Shown here one piece after another: positions 38,351-49,734 of a DNA stretch of 64,000 bases. Below the pieces are notes generated by a model. That model did no database searches. It was not told the DNA's origin and saw only the letters and a list, made by a program, of their open reading frames with translations. This DNA is from Punctularia strigosozonata HHB-11173 SS5 (lineage: Eukaryota; Basidiomycota; Agaricomycetes; Corticiales; Punctulariaceae). The stretch covers positions 1,104,149 through 1,168,148 of the forward strand of contig NW_006767443.1 of the NCBI RefSeq assembly GCF_000264995.1, written 5' to 3'. Position 1 is the stretch's first letter, and every line of letters starts with the position of its first letter. The position numbers were made by a program, and so were the translations under genes.

Positions 38351-39884
38351 ATGAAGCACTGGCCGCAGAAAGCTGCTGTATCCTCCAATGCGAAGAGACC
38401 ACCGGCAGAGATACCTGATACCGCTCCTGCGACGAGCAAACGTCCTCGGAAGGCCCCCCTTCAACTTCCACAGGAGATCCTCGAGGAGATCATTGACGAG
38501 GGAGAGTTCAAGGCATGGAGTCTGGTATGCAAATCGATGCTGCCCCGTGCTCGCGCCAACATGTTCCACAATCTGTACATTTGCAATGTGACCCAGGTCG
38601 ACGCCCTCATTTCCCTTCCTAACAGCGAAATGGCCATCTTCGCCTACGTGCGCGTACTCAAGCTATGCCATTCCCCCGTTCTCGGCTTGCGTGAAGCCTC
38701 GTCCGCATGGGCGATGTCGTGCCTCCCCGTTCTGCTCCAGCGCATGCCCATGTTGCGATGCCTGCATTTGATCGGATTTCAGGCGCACGACTCTACCACA
38801 GCGGGCGCTATACACGCCATTCGCGTACACCCGCACCTCACCTCCATCACATTCCGCAGCTGCGAATCTCTCCCGGCATTCTTCTTCTCTATCCTCTCCG
38901 CGTTTTCTCGTATCTCTTTTCTCACGTTGGATAACGCTGGGTTCATACCTTGGGAGGTCAATCACTACAGACCCCCACCCCGGATGTTGCGCATCGATGC
39001 ACTCTGCCTCAACTTCGCTAACATGCGACCAGAGCTTGCGTGGCTGAAGAGGACGCTCGAACCTGGTAGCTTGCAGGAGCTCCGATTCATTTCGCAGTAT
39101 GACTACTGGACGGGCCGTGTGGACTGTGCAGCGCTGACTCCGTTTTGCGCGAGTCATCGATTGAGTCTGCGGATCCTTGAAATCAAAACATTGCTGTCGA
39201 CAGATTATCGAGGTCCGCTACGAGATGCTCTCTTCCTAGAATAATCCTCATTGGACTCGTCTAGATGTGTGCACTATCGTTCAGCAATTAGTTTCTCTAG
39301 AACGTCTTTCGGTGTCAATATGCGCCGTGCGACAACCGATTGATTCGGATAAATCCCTTCAATGGGTCGGAGGTCTGGTATACTTGTTTGCCTCCTTACC
39401 TGCGACCTGTCAATGCGTGGACATCGACGTCCTTCCGCCCTACGCACTGCTTTGCCCTCCCGGGGTGCTTCCCGACCCTGGACCAGGATTCGACCATACC
39501 CGACTTAACCAGTTCCTCGGCCACTTGAAGATATTGGCAGGTCTGGTGGCGTCGCGCAGAGACGTGGTGATCGAATTATATATGGGCAGCGGGTTCGCGT
39601 TTGAGCAGAGGGATTCGATGTGCGTCGGTCGTGACGTGGCGGAAACGATGTTCGAGCAGCGCGGGTTTACGAAAGCAGCTCACCACGGTGGGCATGGTTC
39701 TCAAGCCCTCAGAGGGCGAGTTAGTAAGTCTAATTTGTTGAATCACGTTTTCGTTTGGTCTTACGAAAGCCCATCAGGTTATTCCCTCGGCATAATGATC
39801 CAGCCGCTCTACTGGATTCGGCATGGCTTCTCAATCAAGATGGAATATTTATACAGTGTACAGTTGAGCCAACTTCGAGAATAG
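38351..39884 (+). CDS. F-box/LRR-like protein, copy 1 (complete)
   Basis: Exons 38351-39212 and 39265-39884 give 493 residues. Residues about 35-70 form the F-box (LQLPQEILEEIIDEGEFKAW, then SLVCKSMLPRARANMF), which would bind Skp1 in an SCF ubiquitin ligase. The rest is a leucine-rich, solenoid-like region, for example HPHLTSITFRSCESLPAFFF and VSLERLSVSICAV, for substrate capture. The 52-base intron removes two in-frame stops and restores similarity to the copy at 53389-54793. Such F-box genes are expanded in agaricomycetes and few have known targets. The F-box wording SLVCKSxLPRARxxxF is shared with copy 3, so all the copies in this window derive from one ancestor. Confidence 0.82.
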
Positions 39885-40641
39885 CAACGCAGTGATGCAT
39901 ATTTCGAATGTTGGTGGCCAAATTCCAATCACATTTCCCGATGTGCCTTCATCCGATAAAGTGGGCATTGCAGCGATGATTGCGGGGCGCGGGGCCTCCG
40001 TTATTGATGTATGCGACGATTATGCATCTGATCGTCCGTTGACATTCGGTCGATCGAAGATCGAGATGGCGTTCGACCAGTGAGCCTGGATACATTCGGG
40101 AAAGGCGTTCGTGAGCGTTGTCGTGGGGCTCGCGTATCATGAAGGTCCTGAAGGCGCTCCTCAAAGACAATGGACTGCTTTCTTCGCACTATCGGAAGCG
40201 TGTAGAAAGCGTAGGCGATCCGGCGGTTTCCATTCAATACGAAGGTCACTGGGTTGCGGCATGTACGGAATGATCGCTTTGGTATCTGCAACGTTGTGGC
40301 TGCAGCTTTCATACATGTCATGAAGAGTTCATCAATACTGGACTTGAACAAAAAGTGCGCACCGCTGTGAGCTAGGAGGCATGTACCGCACCGAGGGGTA
40401 GAGTGCCTACGTTAGGACTATCCGATCCTCGACGATGGCAGTAATACCAACGACAGCTCCAGCCTTAGCACAAGCGGATAGACGGTGCTGGCACCTTGTC
40501 TGTAACTGAGGATAATGCATCATTCACCGAGCACGGAGGCGTGAGGACAAGTTACCGGCGTGTGCGCGCCTCGCCTCTCAGAGTGGCCTTCCGGCAGGTG
40601 CCAGTCAAGCGTTGTGCCCATCCCCTTACCTCGATTTGACC
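39885..40641. other. Intergenic, nothing recognised
   Basis: Short open frames only, between F-box copy 1 and the zinc-cluster-like gene. No repeat or RNA gene seen. Confidence 0.5.
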
Positions 40642-41149
40642 ATGGATCTTCAGGACATCTGGCTAGCATCTCGAGCGCGGGTGACGCGCAAGACTTTCAA
40701 GTCTCTGCAAGAGCTGTACAACATCGCTGTTCCCCGATTAAACCAAGCCCAAAAATCACGGATCAAGGACTTGATACGCAGCAACCAGCTCGGGATGGCG
40801 AAAGCATTCCTTGAGGGTGTTGTGTCCACCACATCCCTTCCATGTATGGAAGGACAGCTGGAGTCGGATGGATCAGCAAGCTACCACAATGCGGAGGATG
40901 TAGGCAGTGATAGAGAAGTAGCGGTCTGTGGCAATTTTTATGTCCACCACATTCATCTCCACCCAGGTCTGAGATGGTTGGCTCCTTTCTGCCCAGGTGC
41001 TACACGTCTGTAATGCGTGTCTGAAAAAACAACTACGCTGCACCTGGAACCGCATCGAAGAAGGGCAAGCCAAGCGATCCTCCTGCGATCGCTGCAGCCG
41101 GATGAAGATCAAGTGCAGGACCAAGGGCGACAATGACTCACGGAATTGA
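40642..41149 (+). CDS. Small Zn2Cys6-like protein
   Basis: The gene starts MDLQDIWLASRARVTRKTFK, a short helical region. It ends, in a different frame, with a cysteine block: CNACLKKQLRC and then CDRCSRMKIKC, 16 residues apart. The spacing C-x2-C-x6-C-x16-C-x2-C-x6-C follows the fungal binuclear zinc cluster, but with an unusually long middle loop. The stop is at 41147-41149. An intron or a frameshift must lie between about 40830 and 40990; I could not identify it. Proteins with a zinc-cluster-like motif at the C-terminus and no other domain are common in agaricomycete genomes. Whether they bind DNA is unknown. It directly precedes a nested tandem repeat. Confidence 0.55.
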
Positions 41150-41531
41150 CGATCGGCCAGCATTGTGCGGCTATAATGTTGAGTCCTAATATTGATCACA
41201 ATCGATGCGGTCCTAATGTCTCGGCCAGTCTCATCCGAACCATCTGAGCCCTGTTGTAAAGCTCCGTTGCAAGCACACACAATGTACGAAAGATTGGTGT
41301 TTACACTACTGGCAGTATTTTCATCATGCTTGTTGATCTTCTCGACCAATCCGATCCAGTGTTTCGAAGTCCTGTGTCTGTAAGTTCTCCATAGCATGCT
41401 GTCATTCGCTATGAGCTTGCCGGGTGTTTCCTAGCGGAACCTGAGTTGTCAATGCATGTCACGCGGCATTCCGAGCATGCTCAGCCTGTAGCGGGAAGAA
41501 TTATCCGAGCTTAATGGCAGCCAACTGCTGC

Positions 41532-42562
41532 GGATCGTCAGTAACTTCAGTGTCAGCCATTGGCGGGGTCTTCGGCACCATCGCGTCGGAATGGCGGATT
41601 GCGGCGATCCGATACTGTCCAACCAAGAGTGAAGCGATCCGATACTTCATAACCAAGATTGAAGTGATCCGACCGTGAAAACACTGGTTCCGATCCTCGC
41701 GCTGGTCTCAATCGATTGTTCTTCCTCGAGCAACGCCTGCCGACAAGAAAGAGGGAGAAGTTTTTCGCTGTCGGAATTCGCATATGCGACGTACCCAGCT
41801 GTCGGAATGCCTCGTGCTCGTATGTAACTTCAATGTCGGCCGTTGGCAGGATCTTCAGCACTATTGCGTCGGAATGGTCCATTGCGGCGATTCGATACTT
41901 TCGGAACCAATATTGACGTGATCCGATACTTTCATTACCAAGATTGAAGCAATCCGACCGCGAACCCAGCTGTCGGAATGCCTCGTAATCGTCTGTAACT
42001 CCACCGTCGGCCATTGGCAGGATCTTCAGCACCGTGGCGTCGGAATGACCGATTGCGGCGATCCGATACTTTCCAACCAGAACTGAAGCGATCCGATACT
42101 TAATAACCAAGATCGAAGTGATCCGACCGTGGAAACACTGGTTCCGATCCTCGCGCTGGTCGCAACCCGTTGGTCTCTTCCTCGAGCAACACCTGCCGAC
42201 AAGACAGAGGGAGACTCTTCTCACTGTCGGAATCCGCATATGCGACGTACCCAGCTGTCGGAATGCCTCGTAATTGTATGTAACTTCAACGTCGGCCGTT
42301 GGTAGGATCTTCAACACTACTGCGTCGGAATGGTCCATTGCGGCGATCCAATACCTTCGGAATCAATATTGACGTGATCCGATGCTTTCATAACCAAGAT
42401 TGAAGCAATCCGACCGCGAAAGCACTGCTTCCAATCATCGCACTGGTCGCAACCCGTTGACCTTGCTTGAGCGACGCCTGCCGACTAAGACAGAGGAAAA
42501 AAAATTCTCACTGTCGAAACCCGTATATGCGACGTATCTCCGGCGGTCGGAATGCCTCGTAG
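41532..42562. repeat. Nested tandem repeat, 285-294 bp higher-order unit
   Basis: Two modules alternate. Module A (about 130-145 bases) begins at about 41532, 41826, 41996 and 42281. Module B (about 140 bases) begins at about 41677, 42131 and 42418. The order is A-B-A-A-B-A-B, so the second A has lost its B. Within A, a unit of about 30 bases starting GCGATCCGATACT and ending near AACCAAGA recurs twice more in decayed form. Shared markers include CAGCTGTCGGAATGCCTCGT in B and CGTCGGAATGGTCCATTGCG in A. Copies differ by scattered substitutions, so the array is not recent. A stop-free minus-strand frame of 261 codons spans 41553-42338 but mirrors the repeat and has no recognised domain. Confidence 0.85.
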
Positions 42563-43370
42563 ACCATCCACCGAGGGTTGCTGATGCATTATGAGGGTCT
42601 GTTCGTGCACCGTCGTAAACTGTCACAGCGTTCGCCAAGGTGCTATTGCACACCGTCGGAAAGCACAGGGTACCGTCGGACGCGGCCAAAGATTCGTCAA
42701 AGCCATCAATGTGCCGTTATTGATCATTCGCATAACGTCGGAGGCTGTTATACATGGGCAGTTGTGCACATAGCAGGAGACCGCGGGGCACAGTCAGAGG
42801 CCCGTCATATCGTGGGAAAGCGTTGATGCGACGCCCGATTCTCTCCGCAATCCGAGACAGTTTTCCTGCCCTTCGACGCCATCGCCGCTGTCGGATAGTG
42901 GAAAGCAACCCAGCGTAATCTTTGCTCGATATCACCGGAGGCTTGTGCACCCCGAAAAGGAAGTGCGCTAAGGCATGCCAAGTCTCCGCCAATGCGAGTC
43001 CAATTACAGCCTGCAAATTGATTGCATGTCCGAGCGCTCACATTATTGCACGTACGTTACCACATACCGACTCTATTCCCTTTATGCAAATCGGAAGAAG
43101 ACAAGGCAGTACTACGGATCGATCAATTGATTCTGTTCCGTTTCTATCTGATGGTCATCGGCATCGGAGATAAGTAAATGACGATTATTCCATGTTTCGA
43201 GCATTTAATCCTGGCGCGCTAGCGACTCGATTCTCCCTGACGTTGAGAACGCGTTCTTTATATTACCCGCCGTTACGCTTCGTCTTACTGGTCGGACGCC
43301 ATCGCGGCGGGTATCGACTTCATTCTGCTGAGTTAAAGACTCGGACGGATGCGACATCGATGCTTCTCGT
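42563..43370. other. Intergenic, nothing recognised
   Basis: Between the tandem repeat and the TPR-CHAT remnant. Short open frames only. Confidence 0.5.
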
Positions 43371-43885
43371 CATACTACGCCGAAAGGCACGGCAGCGTTC
43401 GCCATTCCCTCACCATGCACCACTGGAAAGGGCCTCTCCATTGAGTGGCCTACGCTTGCGATATCCTCTTGGAGCGGTAGGCTGGGCGATTTCGAGAAAG
43501 TCAATCGAAACTCGGTCGTCAAGTTTGATGGATGAAGTTTGCTCCTCCAAGCGAAGACCGTTCTCAGCGGTTTGCCCCCCCGCTCGCCAACTAGCAGACA
43601 CGTTGGTGCTTCGTTTCGACGAAACGGGGGACGTTTGCCGACCTCGACGATGCGCTTCAGCTGGAATCGCACCGCTCTGGGTTCACATAGGGTCAGCTGC
43701 AGGAAATGCATAATGTTGATGATGCATAGCAATGGGGGGTGACCGACGCTATGCGTTATGAGATGTTCGACTTGTATGCGTAACCCGACGACGTGGCGTA
43801 CGCACTACATGATGGTGTACAGGCGCTTCGTGGCGTGCACGGCGATCCAAGTCTGTGGGCGACATACGTTCACTTCGGTATATGA
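43371..43885 (+). pseudogene. TPR-CHAT gene remnant
   Basis: Two pieces in the same order and strand recall the TPR-CHAT gene at 720-4440. The first, about 43586-43690, reads RQLADTLVLRFDETGD and then, in another frame, ADLDDALQLESHRSGF. This matches the TPR unit LAEALVLRFNDVGDTPDLNEAL. The second, about 43790-43882, reads PDDVAYALHDGVQALRG and PSLWATYVHFGI before a stop, matching PDDVAYALDTAVQQLRK and the end PSRWASFIHLGL. The whole CHAT catalytic core between them is missing and the reading frame is broken, so this is a deleted, decayed copy. It could come from another family member rather than from the copy in this window. Confidence 0.75.
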
Positions 43886-44692
43886 TGCGGCGATGCTCGT
43901 ATCCTGGGCAGTTGCTGGTGGGGCATGGATCGTAGAGGCAGCGAGCCAAAACAGGTCGGTGTCGTCGGAGGCGGGTGTGTGCTTCGGGGTTAGGATTCGG
44001 TCCGGGGGGAAAGTGGTTGGGCAGGTTTGCTTGGAGCTCGAGAGCGAAGTAGGCTCACGCCTTCGACTATGTAGTATGAGCGTCTTAGTTGGACTTACAC
44101 CTTGCAGGGTCAAGCACGCCGGTAGATAATCAATGATTGGATTGTCGTTGAATATAGACGGAAGCATGAAAGCAACAAACAAAGGGCAAGATCTTTCGTC
44201 GCAACGTGCCCGCAATCGCACGCAACACAACGATCTCGGGGCACGAGGCAGATCTCGCCCTTGTATACATCGAATCCAATCTTGCACCCTTCCTCCTCGC
44301 TCCCTTGCGTTACCGTATGTCGCGTATGTCCGTCCCATATGTTCTCCCGCTCGCCCCGAGGATGTCGCGGGTGGACGAACGATGGGGCGACCCGACCGGA
44401 TCCGGGAAACGATGAATCATTGCCGTAGCACGTGTCGCCTCCGCTATCTGACCCGGCTCTGACTGGGACTGACTCGCATCCTTTGCACGTTCGTTCGTCC
44501 ATCCGCCTCAAATCCGACTGACTGGCAGCTCATCTTCGTCCGACGCCCAACGTTACTTCACCCCCCAACCTCTCGAGGCCACCTTCCTCGAGACCAAACG
44601 CCCACCGCGAACGCGCCAGGTAGATCATCGCCTGGTCCCAGTTCGCACCGAGCGAGTCGTACCGGCGGCTTGCTCACCTCGACCCCCACCGC
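43886..44692. other. Intergenic, nothing recognised
   Basis: Between the TPR-CHAT remnant and the GC-rich ankyrin/BTB gene. GC content rises toward 44692. Open frames on both strands show no family match. Confidence 0.45.
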
Positions 44693-47600
44693 ATGAGCGC
44701 CCTCCATGCGCTCTTCCACCTCCGCGACCAGCAGCGGTTTCAGCGCCAGCTGGACGCCTCCAAGGCCGCCTTCACCGCCTCCTCCGCCGCGAAACAGGCG
44801 TCCTCGCTCAACCTCAGCTCGTCCGGCGGCCGCTCGTGGTCCAAGCCCAGCCCGCTCTCCTCGGCCAGCGGCGGATCGGGCGCGGGCGGTAGTCTCGACG
44901 TCAACGCGAGGGACTGGCTGGGGCGCACGGTGCTCCACCTCGCCTGCGCCGCCGTCGAGCCGCACGCGCTCGAGTGCGTCCGGCTCCTGCTCGCCCACCC
45001 CGGCATCAACGTCAACCTCGCCGACGCCGAGTCCCACTGGACGGCCCTCCACCGCGCCCTCTACGCCGGCAACCTCCCCGCCGCGTGCGTCCCTTCTTAT
45101 TGCCCCCGCTTTCTCCCGCCACTCGCACTCACCCACGCTTTCACCCAGAATCCTACTCCTGAAGCGCGCCGACACCGACACGTCGCTCAAAGATCTCGAG
45201 GGATACACCGCCTACGACCTCTACAACGCCACGCTCGAGGGCACCAAGCCCTCCCCGCTCTCCCCCTCCTCCCATCAAGGCGCCGAGCTCTACACCTGGG
45301 GCGCGAACCGCAACGCCGCCCTCGGCCTCGGCGACGCCTCCGACCGCGCCTTCCCCGAACCCGTCCCGCTCCGCCCCGCCACCGCCGTCCCCGCCACCGC
45401 CCCGCTCGCCGCACGCTTCAGCCCGCTCGCCGTGCGCGCCGTCGGCATGTCCAAGCTGCACACCGTCGTCGTCGTCACCTCTTCCCCCCCTTCCTCCTCC
45501 ACATCCTCGTCGTCGGCGGCGGCGAAAGGGGACAACGTGCGCGCGTGCGGGTTCGCGTCCACGGGAAGGCTGGGGCCGTCCCAGCCCGCGCACACGACGC
45601 AGTTCGCTCTCCAGCCCCTAGGCCCGACGCCGGCCTTCCCCCCGGGGGCGGACATCGTCGCCGTCGCGCTCGGCCAGGACCACACCCTCGCCCTCGCGCG
45701 CACGGGCGAGGTCTACTCCTGGGGCCTCAACCGCTTCTCCCAGCTCGGCTACGCCATCGACCCCTCGCCCTCCTCCGCCGCCGCCGCGGAGGAACGGGAC
45801 CTGGTCCAGAGCACGCCGAAGCGGATCATGGGGCCGCTGAGGCGGGAGGCGGTGAGGGGCGTCGCGGCGTGCAAGACGGCGAGCGCGTGTTGGACGGAGC
45901 GGGAGGTGTTCACGTGGGGGACGAACCACGGGCAGTTGGGGTACGACAGGGCCGCGCAGCCGGTCCAGGTTCAGCCCCGGATCGTGACGAAGATCACGCA
46001 GCCGGTCAAGGCGATCGCGATCACCGTGCGTCCGACGCCGTGTTGACCGAATCGGAACCGACGTTTTGCAGCTGACGCGTTTTCCATGTTACACAGGACC
46101 ACGCGATGGCGTGCCTGCTCGCGTCCGAAGAGCTCATCTGCATCCACAACGACCGCAGCTTCAAGATCAAGTCAGTCCCCCGCGGGGGTTTTTTTTTTTT
46201 TTTTTCCGGCCTTCATGGTTTATCCTCTGACCAAAATCCACAGCTTCCCGGCTCAATGCTTCCCGTCCGAGATGACGCCCTACCGCCCGCCGGCCGCGAT
46301 CCACGTGCGGAAGGTGACCGCCTCGAATTCGGGCTCGGGCTTCGCCGTGCTCTCCTCCGCCGGCGAGGTCTTCACGTTCTCCCTCCCGCCGCCGCCGCCG
46401 CCCGGCGACCCGTCGCCGGCGGAGCTCGCGAAGCCGCGCCCGCAGCGCGCGTGGGACAGGCGCAAAAAGTTCAGCGCGGCGACGGACGTTGCGCTCGGCG
46501 CGGACGGGGCGTTGGTGTTGTGCACCGAGTCGGGGCACGTGTACGTGCGCGCGGGTGGAGGCAGCGGGGCAGGGGGAGGGGTGGGAGGAGGAGGAGGAGG
46601 AGGAGGAAAAGGGGGGAAGAGGTTTCAGCGCGTGCCGGGGTTGCAGCGCGTCGTGGCGGTGTGCGCGAACGAGACGGGCGCGTTCGGCGCGTTGAGGGCG
46701 GACGCGAGGCCGGAGCGCATCGCGTGGAAGCAGCGCGGGGTCGGGGTGGATGTGGGACGGATGATGCCGTTCGCGGCGTGGGGAGCGGTGGGGGACGTGC
46801 CGGTGGGCACGAGGACGCGGCCGTGCGCCGCGGTGCAGGACGAGGGCGACGAGGAGGAGGAGGCCAAGGTGAAGGTGATCCGGGAGGAAGATGGGGAGGA
46901 GGAGGAGGAAGACGGGAACGAGGCGGTCGAGCGGGACTTGAGGATGCTGGAGAGGCTGTGCGGGTTGTTGAGGGAGGATAGGGAGTGTCGAGAGGCGAGA
47001 GGGTGCGGCTTGTTCGCGCGCCCGGGCGAGATGGGCCGGCATGGCGCGAATCTCGAAGTGCGGGTGGAGGAGGGCGGGCTCGTGTTCCCCGCGCACGCGC
47101 TTGTCGCCGCGGCGCGCTCGGCCAGGATGGCGGCCCTCCTTCGCGCGGGCGCTGGCGAAATCGGGTCTCAGCACGTCCGGGTGCGGCTCGGCGCGACGGA
47201 GGATGGCGGCGAGGGCAAGCCCCGGCTCGCGTTTGTGGGCTGCGGTCCGCTCGCGGTGTTGGTGCTCTGGGTGTATCTGTACTCGGACGAGCTGCTCGCG
47301 GTGTGGGACTCGCGCGTGAGCTGGGCGCTGCGCGGCCGGCTGGCGGAACTCGGCGTGGACCCCATGAGAGTGAGAGGGGAGCTGGTGGGGCTGGCGAAGG
47401 TGCTGGAGTTGCCGGCGCTGGAGGAGGCGTTGGGCCCGTTGGAGAAGCGCGCGGTGAGGGTGACGATGGGGGACGACGTGCGCGCGCTGTACGAGGCTAC
47501 GGCTGCGACGACGGCGGAGAAGGCGGGAGGGAGAGGGCTTGCGCGCCTGCTGGCGCCCGACGTCGTGCTCAGGCTCGCGGACCGCGACGTGCGCTGCCAT

Positions 47601-49576
47601 TCTCTGCTCCTTCGCGCGCGCTCGCCGTTCTTCAGGAGCTTCTTCGACGAGCCGGCGTGGACGCGCGAGCGGACGGGATCCGGGGTGCTGGAGGTCGATC
47701 TGCGCCATTTGCGCTGGCGCGCGATGCGGTTTGTGTGCGCGTACGCGTGCGGGGCGGAGGACTCTGGGGCGATGTTTGACGTGCTCGAGTTCGTGGAGGG
47801 CACGGACGAGCTGGTAGATTTCATGTTCGAGGTGATCGCCGCCGCGGTGCGTTTTCTCCCTCGTCACTATTTCCCTGTGTTGCCCGCGGTTCCTGATCAA
47901 CGCGCGTCTCCACAGACGGAACTGCACCTTGACAGGCTCGTGCTCCTCTGCGCGGGCACGCTTCTCCCCTTCGTCAACCTCGCCAACGCGTGCGCCGTCC
48001 TCTCCGACGCGACGTACTACTCCGTCCGGCCGCTCGTCCGGCGCGTGCAGCGCTACCTCGCGCTCCACCTCGAGACGCTGCTCGAGGGCCAGATGCTCGC
48101 AGACCTCGCGCCGGAGCTCGTCCGCGCGCTCGGTGCGTTCGTCCGCGCGGAGCAGGCGAGGCGCGCGCCCGTGACGCGGTCCGGCGCGCTCGCGGAGAAA
48201 GCGCGCGCTGTGTTCGGGGACTGGTTGGAGATGCAGGACGTGCCGAGGCCCATCGTGCCTTCTGCCCGAGCGCCGATGAAAGAGAGGGAGTCGTCGCCGC
48301 GATTGTCGCCGCCGACGCCGTATAAGGAGCAGAAGGGGAGGAAGCAAAGCCTGCAGCCGACGACGTTGCCCACACCCGTGCGTGCGCCCGCGGTCGGCGA
48401 GGGCGACGATATCTTCGCAATGGATGCGGAGCCGTCTGTGCCTGCGTTGAGCTTGGAACCGCCAGTTCTGACAAGCCCGCCGGAGCTACCTGCAGCATCG
48501 GATGGCAAACCCTCCGCACCGCGATGGAAGCCAATCACAAACGCGCCGAGGTGAGCCAGGATGCGATCCGGGGGGCAGATAACTGACCTGAGTGCGGCAG
48601 GGCGGACATGAAGTCAATCATGGCCGAGGCGGAGACGTCGTCGTCGAAGGGAAAGGCCCCGGTTGCGGGCCCCTCGCCCTCCAGGGTGCCTATTGCGGGG
48701 GGATGGCGCAAGGTATCCTCGCCCGCGACTTCGCTCGCCGTGTTAGCGCCCGAACCCCCCGTCTCGACTTTGACGTGGCGTGCAGGCGTTCCCGTCCCTG
48801 CACGCGCACCATCTGCCTTGGATACGCCGCGCGCGACGCCCCCTTCATCCGGGCTTGCGCAGACGCGGCCGGTTGTCGCATCGGGGCCGTCCACGCCGAT
48901 GAAACCAGGTTTGCAGCCGCGTGCGCAGCCGTCCGCCAATGCGCAAGGGCCCACGATCAAGCCTGCGCGGCAGCCGTCGTCTTCCAACTCGTCCCCTTCC
49001 ATAGCGCGGAAAGCTTCGTGCGTCCTCATTCTTTCTTGGGTAGTTTCCGTCTGACATGGCTCCATTCATATCAGTGGCGGAACGGGCAAAGCATGGACGC
49101 TCCCTCCCGTCCAGCCCGTCGCCACGCCCGCCGTCCCAGGACCGGCGCCATCCCTCGTCGCGATACAGCAGGCACAGCTCGAGCAAGGGCTGCCACAAGA
49201 CAAAAACAAGAAGTCGCTGAAACAGATCCAGGAGGAGGAGCGCGCACGGCAGGAAGAAGAAGACTTCCTGCGATGGTGGGCGGCCGAGGAGGAGAGGCTA
49301 CGTCTGGAGGAGCTACAGCTTCAGCAGGAGCAGCTGCTTCTCGCTCGGGACCCGGTCGATCCGCAGAAGAAGAAAGATGGGCCAAGGAAGGGAAAGCGAC
49401 CTACGAAAGCACCGAAGAACCTGGATGTCCCAAATCCCGTCGAACCTCGCTCTACGGCTGAGCGGGCCGGCCCTGAGCAAGCACTTGGTGCTCCACGACC
49501 CGGCCGCGGAGGGCGCGGCGGACGACGCCATGCGAAACCAAGACATGCCCCTGAAACGTCGACGGCGCAACTGTAA
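44693..49576 (+). CDS. Ankyrin, RCC1 and BTB domain protein (IBtk-like)
   Basis: About 1500 residues with a few short introns. The start (MSALHALFHLRDQQRFQRQL) leads to ankyrin repeats (DWLGRTVLHLACAAVEPHAL and DLEGYTAYDLYNATLEG). RCC1 propeller blades follow (LYTWGANRNAALGLGD, VYSWGLNRFSQLGY and VFTWGTNHGQLGYD). An acidic linker and two BTB/POZ-like domains come next (VFPAHALVAAARSARMAALL and CHSLLLRARSPFFRSFFDEP). The C-terminal half is proline/serine-rich, then a Glu/Arg coiled coil (KSLKQIQEEERARQEEEDFL) and a basic, glycine-rich end. This is the layout of the inhibitor of Bruton kinase family, in fungi probably a CUL3 adaptor. Coding GC is far above its neighbours. An intron near 46175-46250 holds 17 consecutive T. 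The stop is at 49574-49576. Confidence 0.9.
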
Positions 49577-49734
49577 TAGCAAGAGCAAGGACCAGTTCTC
49601 TATATCATCATACGGTTATGTTCTATTTTATGATACATGTATAGCTACAGATGGAGTGGTGTGTTGTGTTTCGACTATCGTGTAGAAATAGACATGCAAT
49701 AATGTAGATGTTCTGTCCGAGGGAATTTATTCAT

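Noticed and set aside
41553-42338. 261-codon frame through the tandem repeat as a repeat-protein gene
   Set aside because: It simply translates the repeat, has no start context or domain, and the repeat units differ in length in ways that do not respect codons. Kept as a repeat.
46167-48347. Minus-strand open frame of 726 codons antisense to the ankyrin/RCC1/BTB gene
   Set aside because: It lacks any domain, is full of Arg/His/Pro/Ala repeats, and is explained by the very high GC of the sense gene.
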